From: Desulfobacteraceae bacterium | Lineage (GTDB): Bacteria > Desulfobacterota > Desulfobacteria > Desulfobacterales > UBA5852 | NCBI GenBank assembly: GCA_014237395.1 | Contig: JABZFP010000034.1 | Location: 1 to 64,000 of the forward strand | Reading direction: 5' to 3' | DNA length: 64,000 bases | Shown: piece after piece, positions 8,252 through 16,810 of the stretch | How the letters are laid out: every line of letters starts with the position of its first letter | How positions within the stretch are numbered: position 1 is the first letter of the stretch | The notes under the pieces: generated by a model | What the model saw: only the letters and a program-made list of their open reading frames with translations | The model's database searches: none | What the model was told of the DNA's origin: nothing | Position numbers and translations under genes: made by a program

Positions 8252-9022
8252 ATGAAATCGACCATCAAGGTTTTTCAGGTGCTTGAAACCCTTTGTGGGG
8301 GCAAGGCGGCGGGGGTCACCGAACTCAGCAACCAACTCGATATCAAACCGAGTTCCATGCACCGCTTCCTTTCGGTGCTCACCAAGCTGGGATATGTCCA
8401 GAAAAACGATTCGACCGGGAAGTATTTCGCGACCCTGAAAATCTTTCAACTCGGGGTCAGCGTGCGGAACAAGCTCAGCCTGATCAGTATTGCGCGTCCG
8501 TACATGGAGGAATTGGGCGAAATACTGAATGAAGCAGTGAATATTGCCGTGTTTGCACAGGACAATGTGGTGGTGATCGACAGGGTTCAAAGCCCAGAGA
8601 CACTGCGGACCAACATCATCGTAGGCCAGCATCTGCCAGCCTATTGCACGGCGTTTGGCAAAGTATTTTTAGCGGCCATGTCCGCCAAAGAACTGAACCG
8701 CTACCTTAAAACGACGGAATTGAAACCCCTGACACGGCAGACCATTACCCAAACCCAAGCGCTGCGTGACGAGCTTACCAAGATTGCCAAAGACGGATAC
8801 GCCATCGACAACCGGGAACTGGATGAGAACATCCGCTGTATTGCAAGCCCTATCCGGGATGAATCCGGTAAAGTCATTGCGGCCCTGTCATACTCCGGTC
8901 CTACGACGCGGGTTAGAATGGTCCGGTTGAAGACATTTATCAAAACCATAAAAGATATTACCGCCGAAATCTCGCAAAAGCTTGGCTATCGCGAAAATTT
9001 TCCCCGGAAAATGGAACGGTAG
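8252..9022 (+). CDS. IclR family transcriptional regulator
   Basis: A 256-residue regulator. The N-terminal winged helix-turn-helix covers about residues 1-65 (recognition region IKPSSMHRFLSVLTKLGY). The C-terminal IclR effector-binding domain follows, with conserved stretches such as LPAYCTAFGKVFLAAM and ASPIRDESGKVIAALSYSG. It lies between the PPC gene and the acyl-CoA synthetase gene and has the same orientation as both. Three palindrome/promoter modules at 137, 808 and 4912 have the TTCCA-TGGAA shape typical of this family, so it probably regulates the whole 0-15.7 kb cluster. The 182-bp gap before it contains no copy of the motif. Confidence 0.93.
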   Translation: MKSTIKVFQVLETLCGGKAAGVTELSNQLDIKPSSMHRFLSVLTKLGYVQKNDSTGKYFATLKIFQLGVSVRNKLSLISIARPYMEELGEILNEAVNIAVFAQDNVVVIDRVQSPETLRTNIIVGQHLPAYCTAFGKVFLAAMSAKELNRYLKTTELKPLTRQTITQTQALRDELTKIAKDGYAIDNRELDENIRCIASPIRDESGKVIAALSYSGPTTRVRMVRLKTFIKTIKDITAEISQKLGYRENFPRKMER

Positions 9023-9111
9023 AAACGGTTCCGTTGGGCCGATTGCGGCGGACAGGGCCATATCGATTTAGCGTTAAACGCCTGGTTGGCATTGAAAGGA
9101 CGTCATTCTAC

Positions 9112-11280
9112 ATGGCTTCGCATAAAGATCTCACCCCCCTTCTCAGCCCGAAAACCATTGCCGTTATCGGGGCATCCGAAAAATTCGGTGCAGGATCGCT
9201 GGTCATCGAAAATCTCCGCACCCTTGGATTCGAGGGCACGATTGTTCCGGTGAATCCCGGATATACCGACGTGTTGGGGTTGCCCTGTTATCCATCGTTG
9301 GCGGATATCCCGGCCCGGATCGCCATCGACAGTGTGGCGGTTGTACTGGGTAGCGGACGGATTCTCCCCATGATGGAGCAGGCGGCCCGGCGGGGTGTTC
9401 GCGGCGCCTGGGCGTTTGCCAGCGGATTTGCCGAAACCGGTGGCGCGGGCGTGGTGTTGCAGAAAGAACTGACGGCGTTTTGTGAAACACACCAGATACG
9501 CTTTTGCGGCCCCAATTGCGTCGGCTATGTCAACCTGCATGACAAGGTCGGAACCTTCAGCGCACCTGTTTCCCCCACCCTTAAAAAAGGGAATATCGGC
9601 GTCATCGCCCAGAGTGGATCGGTCGTTCTGGCCATCGCCAACAGCAATCGGAGGATCGGGTTTTCCACCATCGTCTCCAGTGGCAATGAGGCCGTGTTGG
9701 ACACGGTGGATTACATGGAGCACTTTCTGGACGATCCGCACACCCAGGTCATCGCCGCCTTTCTGGAAGGTATCCGGCGGGTCGATGCCTTTAAAGACTG
9801 TTGTGTTCGCGCGGCGGCCATCGGCAAACCGGTGATCGTCGTGAAAGTAGGGCGCAGCGAGATGGCCCGTAAAACCGTTGCCTCCCACACCGGTGCCCTT
9901 GCCGGATCGGATGAGATGAACGATGCCTTTTTCAAAAAATATGGTGTTATCCGGGTCGACGATCTGGACCAGCTGCTGGAAACGGCCGCCTTGTTTTCGC
10001 AATTAAAAGACCGCCTGCCACATGGCAATCAAGTCGGCATGGTGACGGTATCCGGCGGCGAAATCGGGCTTGTCGGCGATCTCTCCAAAGCTTTTTCGTT
10101 CGGCTATCCGCCGCTTTCGGAAAGGGCCGAGAAAAAGCTTAAGGAAAAATTGCCGGCCTATACGACCATCGCCAACCCGCTGGACGCCTGGGGCAGCGGT
10201 GATCTGAAGGAGACCTACCCGGCCTGCCTGGACGTTCTGGCAGGAGAAGATGCCATCGATCTGATCGCCATCAGCCAGGATTCCCCGCCGGGCATGTCCG
10301 ACAAGCAGATCGACCAGTACGCCGATGTCGCCAGGGCGGCGGTCAGGTGTGCCCGGGGTGAAAAACCGGTGGTCGTATTCAGCCATGTCTCCGGCGGCCT
10401 GGACCAGACCATCAAAGGTATTTTGGACGACGGCGGCGTACCGTTTCTGCAGGGAACCCGCGAAAGTCTGGGGGCCATCGAAAACCTGTTCACCTACGCT
10501 GAACACAGACGGCGGTTGAAAAAGACGCTTTCCGGAGACGGGATTTCCCCTGCCAATCTGGAAGCCCTCAAGGCGGATTTACAGATGAAAGAGGGTGTCC
10601 TCGGGTACGACGATTGTCGTTTTCTGGTCGGTGCCTATGGCATCCAAGTGCCGGAAGGGAAAATGGCCGACTCTGAGGACGAAGCCGCCGCGGTGGCCCT
10701 TAAAATAGGCTATCCAGTCGTCATGAAGGGGCAATCCCCTCAAATACCCCACAAAACCGAAGCCGGCCTGGTTCGGGTGGGGATCGAAAATGAAACCGTC
10801 CTCCGAAAAACCTATGCTGAGATGGTGCGCAACATTGCGGCGTACGATCCTGAGGCGGAACTCGAAGGCATTCTGGTGCAGCGGATGATTCCCACCGATA
10901 GCGTCGAAACCATTATCGGGATTGTCGACGATGCGACGTTCGGTCCCGGGGTGGTCTTGGGCCTTGGGGGGATCTTAGTGGAGCTTCTGAAAGACGCCAC
11001 GCTGCGGCTGCCCCCGGTGAGTCGTCACGATGCCCGCATGATGATTGCGGATTTAAAGGGCAGGCAGATACTGGACGGCTTCAGGGGCAAGCCCGCCTCC
11101 GACCAGGAAGCGCTGATGACCGCCATCGTTCAGATCGGACAACTGGCAACGGATTTTTCCGGTGTGATCACATCGCTGGATATCAACCCCCTGATGGTCT
11201 TGCCGGCAGGGCAGGGCGTCGTCGCGGCGGACATCCTGATCGAAATGTCCCCGATGGCGCATCCTAAAACCCAACAATGA
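9112..11280 (+). CDS. Acetate/acyl-CoA synthetase (ADP-forming), fused alpha and beta subunits
   Basis: A 722-residue protein; the start at 9112 gives the usual N-terminus (SPKTIAVIGAS). Domain order is CoA-binding Rossmann domain (10-140), succinyl-CoA-ligase-like domains (155-470) and ATP-grasp (about 505-722, with IGYPVVMKGQSPQIPHKTEAG). H259 in ASHTGALAG matches the phosphohistidine site of the family. The enzyme converts acyl-CoA, ADP and phosphate to acid, CoA and ATP. Directly upstream of iorA-iorB, it can harvest ATP from the arylacetyl-CoA or acyl-CoA they produce, as in peptide-fermenting archaea. Substrate range is not visible. Confidence 0.92.
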   Translation: MASHKDLTPLLSPKTIAVIGASEKFGAGSLVIENLRTLGFEGTIVPVNPGYTDVLGLPCYPSLADIPARIAIDSVAVVLGSGRILPMMEQAARRGVRGAWAFASGFAETGGAGVVLQKELTAFCETHQIRFCGPNCVGYVNLHDKVGTFSAPVSPTLKKGNIGVIAQSGSVVLAIANSNRRIGFSTIVSSGNEAVLDTVDYMEHFLDDPHTQVIAAFLEGIRRVDAFKDCCVRAAAIGKPVIVVKVGRSEMARKTVASHTGALAGSDEMNDAFFKKYGVIRVDDLDQLLETAALFSQLKDRLPHGNQVGMVTVSGGEIGLVGDLSKAFSFGYPPLSERAEKKLKEKLPAYTTIANPLDAWGSGDLKETYPACLDVLAGEDAIDLIAISQDSPPGMSDKQIDQYADVARAAVRCARGEKPVVVFSHVSGGLDQTIKGILDDGGVPFLQGTRESLGAIENLFTYAEHRRRLKKTLSGDGISPANLEALKADLQMKEGVLGYDDCRFLVGAYGIQVPEGKMADSEDEAAAVALKIGYPVVMKGQSPQIPHKTEAGLVRVGIENETVLRKTYAEMVRNIAAYDPEAELEGILVQRMIPTDSVETIIGIVDDATFGPGVVLGLGGILVELLKDATLRLPPVSRHDARMMIADLKGRQILDGFRGKPASDQEALMTAIVQIGQLATDFSGVITSLDINPLMVLPAGQGVVAADILIEMSPMAHPKTQQ

Positions 11281-11335
11281 AAAATACGTAAACCACGATA
11301 TGAGATATCATCGCAATTGGTGAAAGGAGACATGC

Positions 11336-13105
11336 ATGAAAGCCTTGCTTTCAGGAAACGAAGCCATCGCCCGGGGCGCATACGAAGCCGGGATCGAAGT
11401 GGCCACCGGGTATCCCGGCACCCCCAGTTCGGAAATTCTACAGAATGTATCGACATATAAAACCATCTACTCGGAATGGTCGGTCAATGAAAAAGTTGCC
11501 ATGGATGCGGCGGCAGGCGCCGCTTATTCCGGGCGGCGAGCATTGGTGACAACCAAACAGGTGGGTATGAACGTGCTGTCGGACTCCCTGTTCTACACGG
11601 CCTACACCGGCCTGGAAGCGGGACTCGTGGTGCTGACCGCCGACGACCCCGGGATGTTCAGCTCTCAAAACGAGCAGGATAACCGCCATTACGCCAAATT
11701 GGGCAAATTCCCCATGCTGGAACCGGCCGACAGCCAGGAATGCAAAGATTTCATCGTTCGGGGCATCGAGATCAGCGAACAGTTTGACACGCCCGTCGTG
11801 GTGCGCACCACCATGCGGACCTCGCATTCCAAATCCGTTGTGGAACTGGGCGGCGACCCCGCCCAAGCCGGCGACGTCGGACCGTTCACCCGCAATATGC
11901 AGAAATACAACTGTATGTGCCTGTGGTCCAAAAAGCGGCATCCGATTCTGGAGCAGCGGCTGCTGGATCTGGCGGAATTTGCGGAGACATATCCCGACAA
12001 CTTTATCAGTTGGGGGGATCGGGACCTGGGCATTATTGCCAGCGGGGTGGTCTATGAATATGCACGGCAGGTGTTTCCAAAAGCCTCGTTTTTGAAATTG
12101 GGCATGGTGTACCCGCTTCCCCAAAAAAAGATCAAAGAATTTGCTGACGGCGTAAAAAAGCTCCTGGTCATCGAGGAGCTGGATCCCTTCATTGAAGAGC
12201 AGGTTCGTGCCATGGGCATCGATGCCATCGGCAAAGCGCTTTTCCCCCCATGCGATGAGCTTTTGCCCCAGACGCTCCAGAGAATCGCCCGGGAAAACGG
12301 CCTCCTGCCCCCCGTTGAAAAGACATTACCCGCTTTAGACACCCCGGATCTGCCGGGCCGCAGCCCGGTCTTGTGTGCCGGCTGTCCCCACCGCAGCACC
12401 TTTTACCTGTTGAATAAAATGAAGCTGCCGGTGGCCGGCGACATCGGGTGCTACAACCTCGGCACGTTGCCGCCTTTTAATGCACAACACACGATGGGGT
12501 CCATGGGCGCCAGTATCGGCGTACTGCATGGCATGGGAAAATCAGGTCTGCCGGAGCCGGCGGTCTGCACGATTGGCGACGGCACCTTTTTTCATGCCGG
12601 CATCCCGCCCCTCCTCAACATGGTGCACAACCATGGGAAGGGGACCGTCATCATCATGGACAACCGCACCACCGCCATGACCGGCCACCAGGACCATCCT
12701 GGCAACAACTACACCCTGATGGGAAAACCCACCAAGGAAGTGGATATCGAAACCCTCGTTCGCGCCCTGGGAGTCGAAAAAGTAATGAGTGTGGACGCCT
12801 TTGACGTCAAGGCCATGGGCCAGGCGCTGAAGGAATGCACGGCTTACGACGGCACGGCCGTGCTCATCGCCAAAGGTCCCTGCATATTTGTCTCCCGTAA
12901 TCCCCAACCGGCGTATAACGTCGATACGGATAAGTGCGTTGCCTGCGGCACCTGCGCCAAGGCCGGCTGCCCTGCGACCATTAAAATCGATGAGGTCAAC
13001 CCGAAGACCAAAATGAAAAAGGCCGGTATCGACCCGGTCTTGTGCATCGGGTGTGATATCTGCCGACAGATTTGTCCGACCGGCGCGATCCGTAAACCGG
13101 AATAG
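11336..13105 (+). CDS. iorA: Indolepyruvate:ferredoxin oxidoreductase, alpha subunit
   Basis: A 589-residue IorA. The N-terminal pyruvate:ferredoxin oxidoreductase domain (GNEAIARGAYEAG...GYPGTPSSEI) is followed by the thiamine-diphosphate-binding domain (CAGCPHRSTFY near 345, GDIGCYNLG, GDGTFFHAG, DNRTTAMTGHQ). Two C-terminal [4Fe-4S] motifs are present, CVACGTCAKAGC near 536 and CIGCDICRQIC near 570. The enzyme oxidatively decarboxylates arylpyruvates (indole-, phenyl-, hydroxyphenylpyruvate) to aryl-acetyl-CoA and reduces ferredoxin. AAGGAGA precedes the start. It is followed by iorB and an aminotransferase that could supply the 2-oxo acid. Confidence 0.95.
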   Translation: MKALLSGNEAIARGAYEAGIEVATGYPGTPSSEILQNVSTYKTIYSEWSVNEKVAMDAAAGAAYSGRRALVTTKQVGMNVLSDSLFYTAYTGLEAGLVVLTADDPGMFSSQNEQDNRHYAKLGKFPMLEPADSQECKDFIVRGIEISEQFDTPVVVRTTMRTSHSKSVVELGGDPAQAGDVGPFTRNMQKYNCMCLWSKKRHPILEQRLLDLAEFAETYPDNFISWGDRDLGIIASGVVYEYARQVFPKASFLKLGMVYPLPQKKIKEFADGVKKLLVIEELDPFIEEQVRAMGIDAIGKALFPPCDELLPQTLQRIARENGLLPPVEKTLPALDTPDLPGRSPVLCAGCPHRSTFYLLNKMKLPVAGDIGCYNLGTLPPFNAQHTMGSMGASIGVLHGMGKSGLPEPAVCTIGDGTFFHAGIPPLLNMVHNHGKGTVIIMDNRTTAMTGHQDHPGNNYTLMGKPTKEVDIETLVRALGVEKVMSVDAFDVKAMGQALKECTAYDGTAVLIAKGPCIFVSRNPQPAYNVDTDKCVACGTCAKAGCPATIKIDEVNPKTKMKKAGIDPVLCIGCDICRQICPTGAIRKPE

Positions 13106-13166
13106 AATCGCAACCGATCGAGGGGTTTTTTTGACAATCATTCATAACGCATAAAGAGGGAAATCC

Positions 13167-13757
13167 ATGTCTGAAGATTCTTATAAATTTCTCATTGCCG
13201 GTGTCGGCGGTCAGGGAACGGTCTTGGCCAGTGATATCCTCGCCGAAGTCGGCATTCGATTGGGATACGATACCAAAAAATCGGACATCTTGGGACTTGC
13301 GGTGCGGGGCGGCAGTGTGGTCAGCCATATCCAGTGGGCCCCCAAGGTGCATTCACCGGTTCTCGACGAATACGATGTCGATTATTTAATCGGCTTCGAA
13401 TGGCTGGAAACGCTGCGGCGGCTTTCCTACATCAAGCCGGATGGCTTTATTCTTGCCAACGACTGCCGCATCGACCCCATGACGGTTACCTCGGGTGAAG
13501 CCAACTACCCTGAAAAAGACCGCATGATGGCCGATTTTAAAAAAGCGGCGCAACACGTTCAAACCATCGCCGGAACCCGGACAGCGCTGGATCTGGGGAA
13601 TGTGCTGTGTTTCAACATCGTGGTCTTGGGGGGCTTGTCCACGATCCTGGGTAACGAACCGGACATCTGGCGGGCGGTGATCAAGGAAAGAGTTCCCGCC
13701 AAAGTCGCCGATTTGAATCTCACCGCCTATGAAAAGGGCCGTGAACTGATCAACTGA
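13167..13757 (+). CDS. iorB: Indolepyruvate:ferredoxin oxidoreductase, beta subunit
   Basis: A 196-residue gamma-type subunit. It has the conserved VGGQGTVLASDIL near residue 12 and the KKSDILGLAVRGGSVVSHI segment near 36. It pairs with IorA, 61 nt upstream, to form the ferredoxin-reducing complex; the length matches single-domain IorB proteins. The gap between the two genes contains a TTTTTTTGACA run that might give an internal promoter, though no hairpin is visible. Confidence 0.95.
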   Translation: MSEDSYKFLIAGVGGQGTVLASDILAEVGIRLGYDTKKSDILGLAVRGGSVVSHIQWAPKVHSPVLDEYDVDYLIGFEWLETLRRLSYIKPDGFILANDCRIDPMTVTSGEANYPEKDRMMADFKKAAQHVQTIAGTRTALDLGNVLCFNIVVLGGLSTILGNEPDIWRAVIKERVPAKVADLNLTAYEKGRELIN

Positions 13758-13830
13758 AATCCGGTCTGTCCGCGTTGAAGGGCGGCAATGGCAAGACCGG
13801 CATGATAACACCTTAAAAAAAGAGGGATCC

Positions 13831-14925
13831 ATGGATAAAAACGAGCCCATCTATTTTACACGCGGCAATCCGGCCACGGATGCACTGCCCATCGACGATT
13901 TCCGTAAATGTGCCGATGCCATTTTTAAAGAACAGGGCAGGGTGCTCTTCCAATATGGGCACTACTCCGGCTACGGCCCTTTAAGACAGTGGATTGCCGA
14001 TTGGTTCGGCGTGGCATACGAGCAGGTGCTGATGGGCAACAGTTCCATGGAGTTTCTGACCTTTGCTGCGTCCCTGTTCGTGGAGAAGGGCGATACGGTT
14101 TTTCTGGAAAATCCGAGTTACGATCGCGCCATCACCGCCATGAAACGCGCCGGGGCCACGGTCGTTGGCATCCCCCTGGAACATGATGGCATCGATCTGC
14201 GCGCCTTCGAAGCCGCCCTGCAGCAAAACGTCCCGAAACTGTTTTATATCGTCCCGGATTTTCAGAACCCGGCCGGTGTTACGATATCCCTTGAAAAACG
14301 GCAGCGCATTGCGGAACTGGCGCGGGAATACGGGTTTCTGATCGTGGAAGACGCACCGTATCGCTTCCTGCGGTACCAGGGAGAAAATCCCCCGGCCTTT
14401 CGGGAGCTGGTTCCCGAGAAAACCCTGCACATCTCGTCTTTCAGCAAGATCATGAGTCCGGGGGTACGGGTGGGATTTCTCATCGGCCCCAAGGATATCA
14501 TGCCGAAATTACACAAGTGGAGCGAAGACACCTATATCCATCCCGCCCTGGTGACCGAAGGCATTGTGTATGAGTATTGCCGGCGCGGTCTTCTGGAACC
14601 GAACATCGAATCGCTCAAAGCCCTGTACGCGCCACGGATGGTGTGCATGCTGCAAATGCTCGATCAACATCTACCGGGAATCGATTTCATAAGGCCGGAG
14701 GGCGGATTCTTTCTGTCCCTCAACCTTTCAGAGGAAATCGATGGCCGTGCCCTGCAGGAAAACGCGGAAAAATTCGGCATCATCCTCTCCAATGGCAGCG
14801 GATTTTTTACCGACGGGCAGGGCGATAATTTCGTCCGCCTGCCTTTTTGCGGCCTATCGCCGGAAGAAATCGAAGAAGGTGTCATCCGTCTGGCGGACGC
14901 CATCGATCACCACCGGATCAAATGA
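13831..14925 (+). CDS. PLP-dependent aminotransferase (class I/II, LysN/Aro8-like)
   Basis: A 364-residue fold-type I aminotransferase. Visible features are YGHYSGYGPLRQWIADW near the N-terminus, PDFQNPAGVTIS near 148, and the PLP lysine in SSFSKIMSPGVRVGF near 205. It belongs to the group containing 2-aminoadipate and aromatic aminotransferases and lacks the GntR-type DNA-binding domain of the MocR relatives. With IorAB upstream, the likely job is transamination of an aromatic or bulky amino acid to the 2-oxo acid that IorAB oxidises. Substrate specificity is inferred from context only. Confidence 0.9.
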   Translation: MDKNEPIYFTRGNPATDALPIDDFRKCADAIFKEQGRVLFQYGHYSGYGPLRQWIADWFGVAYEQVLMGNSSMEFLTFAASLFVEKGDTVFLENPSYDRAITAMKRAGATVVGIPLEHDGIDLRAFEAALQQNVPKLFYIVPDFQNPAGVTISLEKRQRIAELAREYGFLIVEDAPYRFLRYQGENPPAFRELVPEKTLHISSFSKIMSPGVRVGFLIGPKDIMPKLHKWSEDTYIHPALVTEGIVYEYCRRGLLEPNIESLKALYAPRMVCMLQMLDQHLPGIDFIRPEGGFFLSLNLSEEIDGRALQENAEKFGIILSNGSGFFTDGQGDNFVRLPFCGLSPEEIEEGVIRLADAIDHHRIK

Positions 14926-14979
14926 AAACAGACCCTGGATCGGGATAGCCGCATTTACCCTTAAAAGGAATGAGCACTG

Positions 14980-15687
14980 ATGAAAATATTGGTTATCAAC
15001 CCCAATACGTCCCGCCCGATGACGAATCAAATTCGCATCGCCCTGGAAGCGATTAAACGCGCGGACACTGATTTGACCGTGACATGCCCCGAAAAAGGAC
15101 CTGAAACCATTGAATCGGCCTATGACGAAGCCTATGCCATCCCGCCCACCCTGGAGTTGGTTAAAAAAGCCAACCAGGATGGCTATGACGCCGTGATCCT
15201 GGCCTGCTTTTCCGACCCGGGTCTGGATGCGGCCAAGGAGATCTCCACCATTCCCGTTATCGGCATCGAAGAAGCCACCTTGCATATCGCCGCCATGCTG
15301 GGGGCGAAATTTTCCATCATGACACCCCGCAAACAAAGAATCGCCTCAAAAGTCGAGCATGTTCATCTGCGGGGGTTATCCCATTTTCTGGCCTCCGTCC
15401 GCAGTTTGGATCTGACCGTGGCGGAAACCGAGGCCGACCCGGTAAAGACCAAACAGCGGCTTATCGAAGTCTCGAAAATAGCCGTCGAAGAAGACGGGGC
15501 CGAAGTCATCATCATGGGGTGCGCCGGCATGGCCGGTTATGCCCAGGAAATTGAGGATACCCTAAATATCAAGGTGCTGGATCCATCCGCCGTTGCCTTG
15601 AAAACCGCCGAAGCAATCGCCGACCTGGGCCTTTCTCACAGCAAGGTCGGTTTGTTTGCCACGCCACCCGCCAAAGAATTCAAATAA
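14980..15687 (+). CDS. Aspartate/glutamate/hydantoin racemase family protein
   Basis: A 235-residue protein opening with MKILVINPNTS, the hallmark of the hydantoin/allantoin racemase branch of the Asp/Glu racemase superfamily. The two catalytic cysteines are C76 (ILACFSDPG) and C181 (IMGCAGMAGY), the same numbering known for characterised hydantoin racemases. The reaction would be interconversion of the two enantiomers of a 5-substituted hydantoin or a related compound. It is the last gene of the first cluster. Hydantoinase-like enzymes lie far downstream (28-35 kb), so the substrate could instead be another carboxylate. Confidence 0.87.
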   Translation: MKILVINPNTSRPMTNQIRIALEAIKRADTDLTVTCPEKGPETIESAYDEAYAIPPTLELVKKANQDGYDAVILACFSDPGLDAAKEISTIPVIGIEEATLHIAAMLGAKFSIMTPRKQRIASKVEHVHLRGLSHFLASVRSLDLTVAETEADPVKTKQRLIEVSKIAVEEDGAEVIIMGCAGMAGYAQEIEDTLNIKVLDPSAVALKTAEAIADLGLSHSKVGLFATPPAKEFK

Positions 15688-16257
15688 TGATGACTATAAA
15701 CGTCTCCCGCGCATTTCAGGCTGTGTGGATATCGGAAACAGTCGGAAGCACCACAAATAGTAGAATCAGGGCTGAACGGAGGTATGTCCTAGTCTGATAT
15801 GTCAAGAAGAAATAAACATACAAATTCGTCAAAACATAGCGGTGCTTTTCACAATTATGTGTATTTTGGTTTTTCTTCGCTTGACCATTGATTCCATTTA
15901 AGGCGTTTTAGCGCGGAAAAGATTCGAAGTATTCGAACCATACTAAAATGACGGTCGGAATTCTCTGCATAGGCACAGCGCTGAGCAATCGAGGCATATC
16001 GGGAGTATACGAGCATTACGGGCTATCCCTCAATGCCATAGGGACGTCAGATCATTCCAAGATAGATTCTAATAAAAAATATGTCTAAAAATTTGAATGA
16101 TGTGGCATGGCTTTTGTAAAAGTATAAGAGAAAATATTTGTGCCGATGTATACCGGTAACAAAGGCGAAAAATAGAATATCAAAGCATTTGAGAAAGCCT
16201 GATTCGTTTATGAATAAAAGAGAAAGATGATGTTTTGTCCGGAAAGGAAACAACTAA
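15688..16257 (+). other. 570-bp AT-rich intergenic region with candidate regulatory sites
   Basis: No convincing gene is present. The region is clearly more AT-rich than the sequence before it and marks the border of an AT-richer operon. It holds a candidate upstream activator site, two TTCGAA hexamers at 15923-15928 and 15932-15937 separated by 3 bp, and a sigma54-like promoter at 16103-16118. A 46-codon frame at 15948-16088 has no ribosome site and is judged spurious. Confidence 0.6.
16103..16118 (+). promoter_or_regulatory. Candidate sigma54 (-24/-12) promoter
   Basis: TGGCATG-GCTT-TTGTA matches the sigma54 consensus TGGCAYR-N4-TTGCW at all but one of the defined positions (T for C in the -12 GC). 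It lies 140 bp before the DUF3830 gene, with a possible activator site of doubled TTCGAA about 170 bp further upstream. The only sigma54 activator in the window is at 39898. Use of the site is inferred. Confidence 0.45.
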
Positions 16258-16737
16258 ATGCGTATGCAAGTCAAAATCAGCTTTGTTGAAGAGGGTGTGA
16301 GTTGTTTAGCAAATTTCTGGCCTGACAAGGCGCCCAAGACCTGCCAGATGCTTTGGGACGCATTGGCCGAAGTACCATTTGAGGGGATGTGCATCCATGC
16401 GATGTTTACGGGCAGGGAATTATCCTTCCCGGTGGAGCATACCCGCCTGGACCCGGACATTTCTCTGAATTTACCGCCAGAAAATCAAATCGTCTTCCCG
16501 ATTCCAGGTGATCTTGTCTGGAATGCATATCAACCTTACCAATGGCAAGGCGTTCCAAATCCTGTCTATGACTTTGGAATCTTCTATGGACGCGACGCCC
16601 GGTTATTATTGCCGGTTGGATGGCGCCCGAGCACGCTTTTCGGACATATTGACGAAAATCTGGAAGAGTTCGCCGAGGTGGCCGCCCGATGCCAAGGTGA
16701 AGGCAGAAAGAAACTTAAGGTGGAGCAGTTCGCTTGA
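16258..16737 (+). CDS. DUF3830 family protein (cyclophilin-like fold)
   Basis: A 159-residue protein of the DUF3830 type, recognised by the N-terminal pattern VKISFVEEG...WPDKAPKTCQMLWDALAE, the FTGRELSFPV segment and the C-terminal FGHIDENLEEFAEVA. The family has a small beta-barrel related to cyclophilin and often occurs beside transporter and hydrolase genes; its biochemical role is unknown. It is the first gene behind the sigma54-like promoter and shares its AT-richer base composition with the genes up to about 22 kb. Confidence 0.8.
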   Translation: MRMQVKISFVEEGVSCLANFWPDKAPKTCQMLWDALAEVPFEGMCIHAMFTGRELSFPVEHTRLDPDISLNLPPENQIVFPIPGDLVWNAYQPYQWQGVPNPVYDFGIFYGRDARLLLPVGWRPSTLFGHIDENLEEFAEVAARCQGEGRKKLKVEQFA

Positions 16738-16810
16738 ATAAGGATGCCTGCCACATATTGTTTTCTTGCAATAAATAAAAAGAATGTAGTTTATTTGAAG
16801 GAGGAAAATT

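Noticed and set aside
15948..16088. 46-codon frame in the AT-rich gap
   Set aside because: No ribosome-binding site, no recognisable pattern, and it lies upstream of the sigma54-like promoter.
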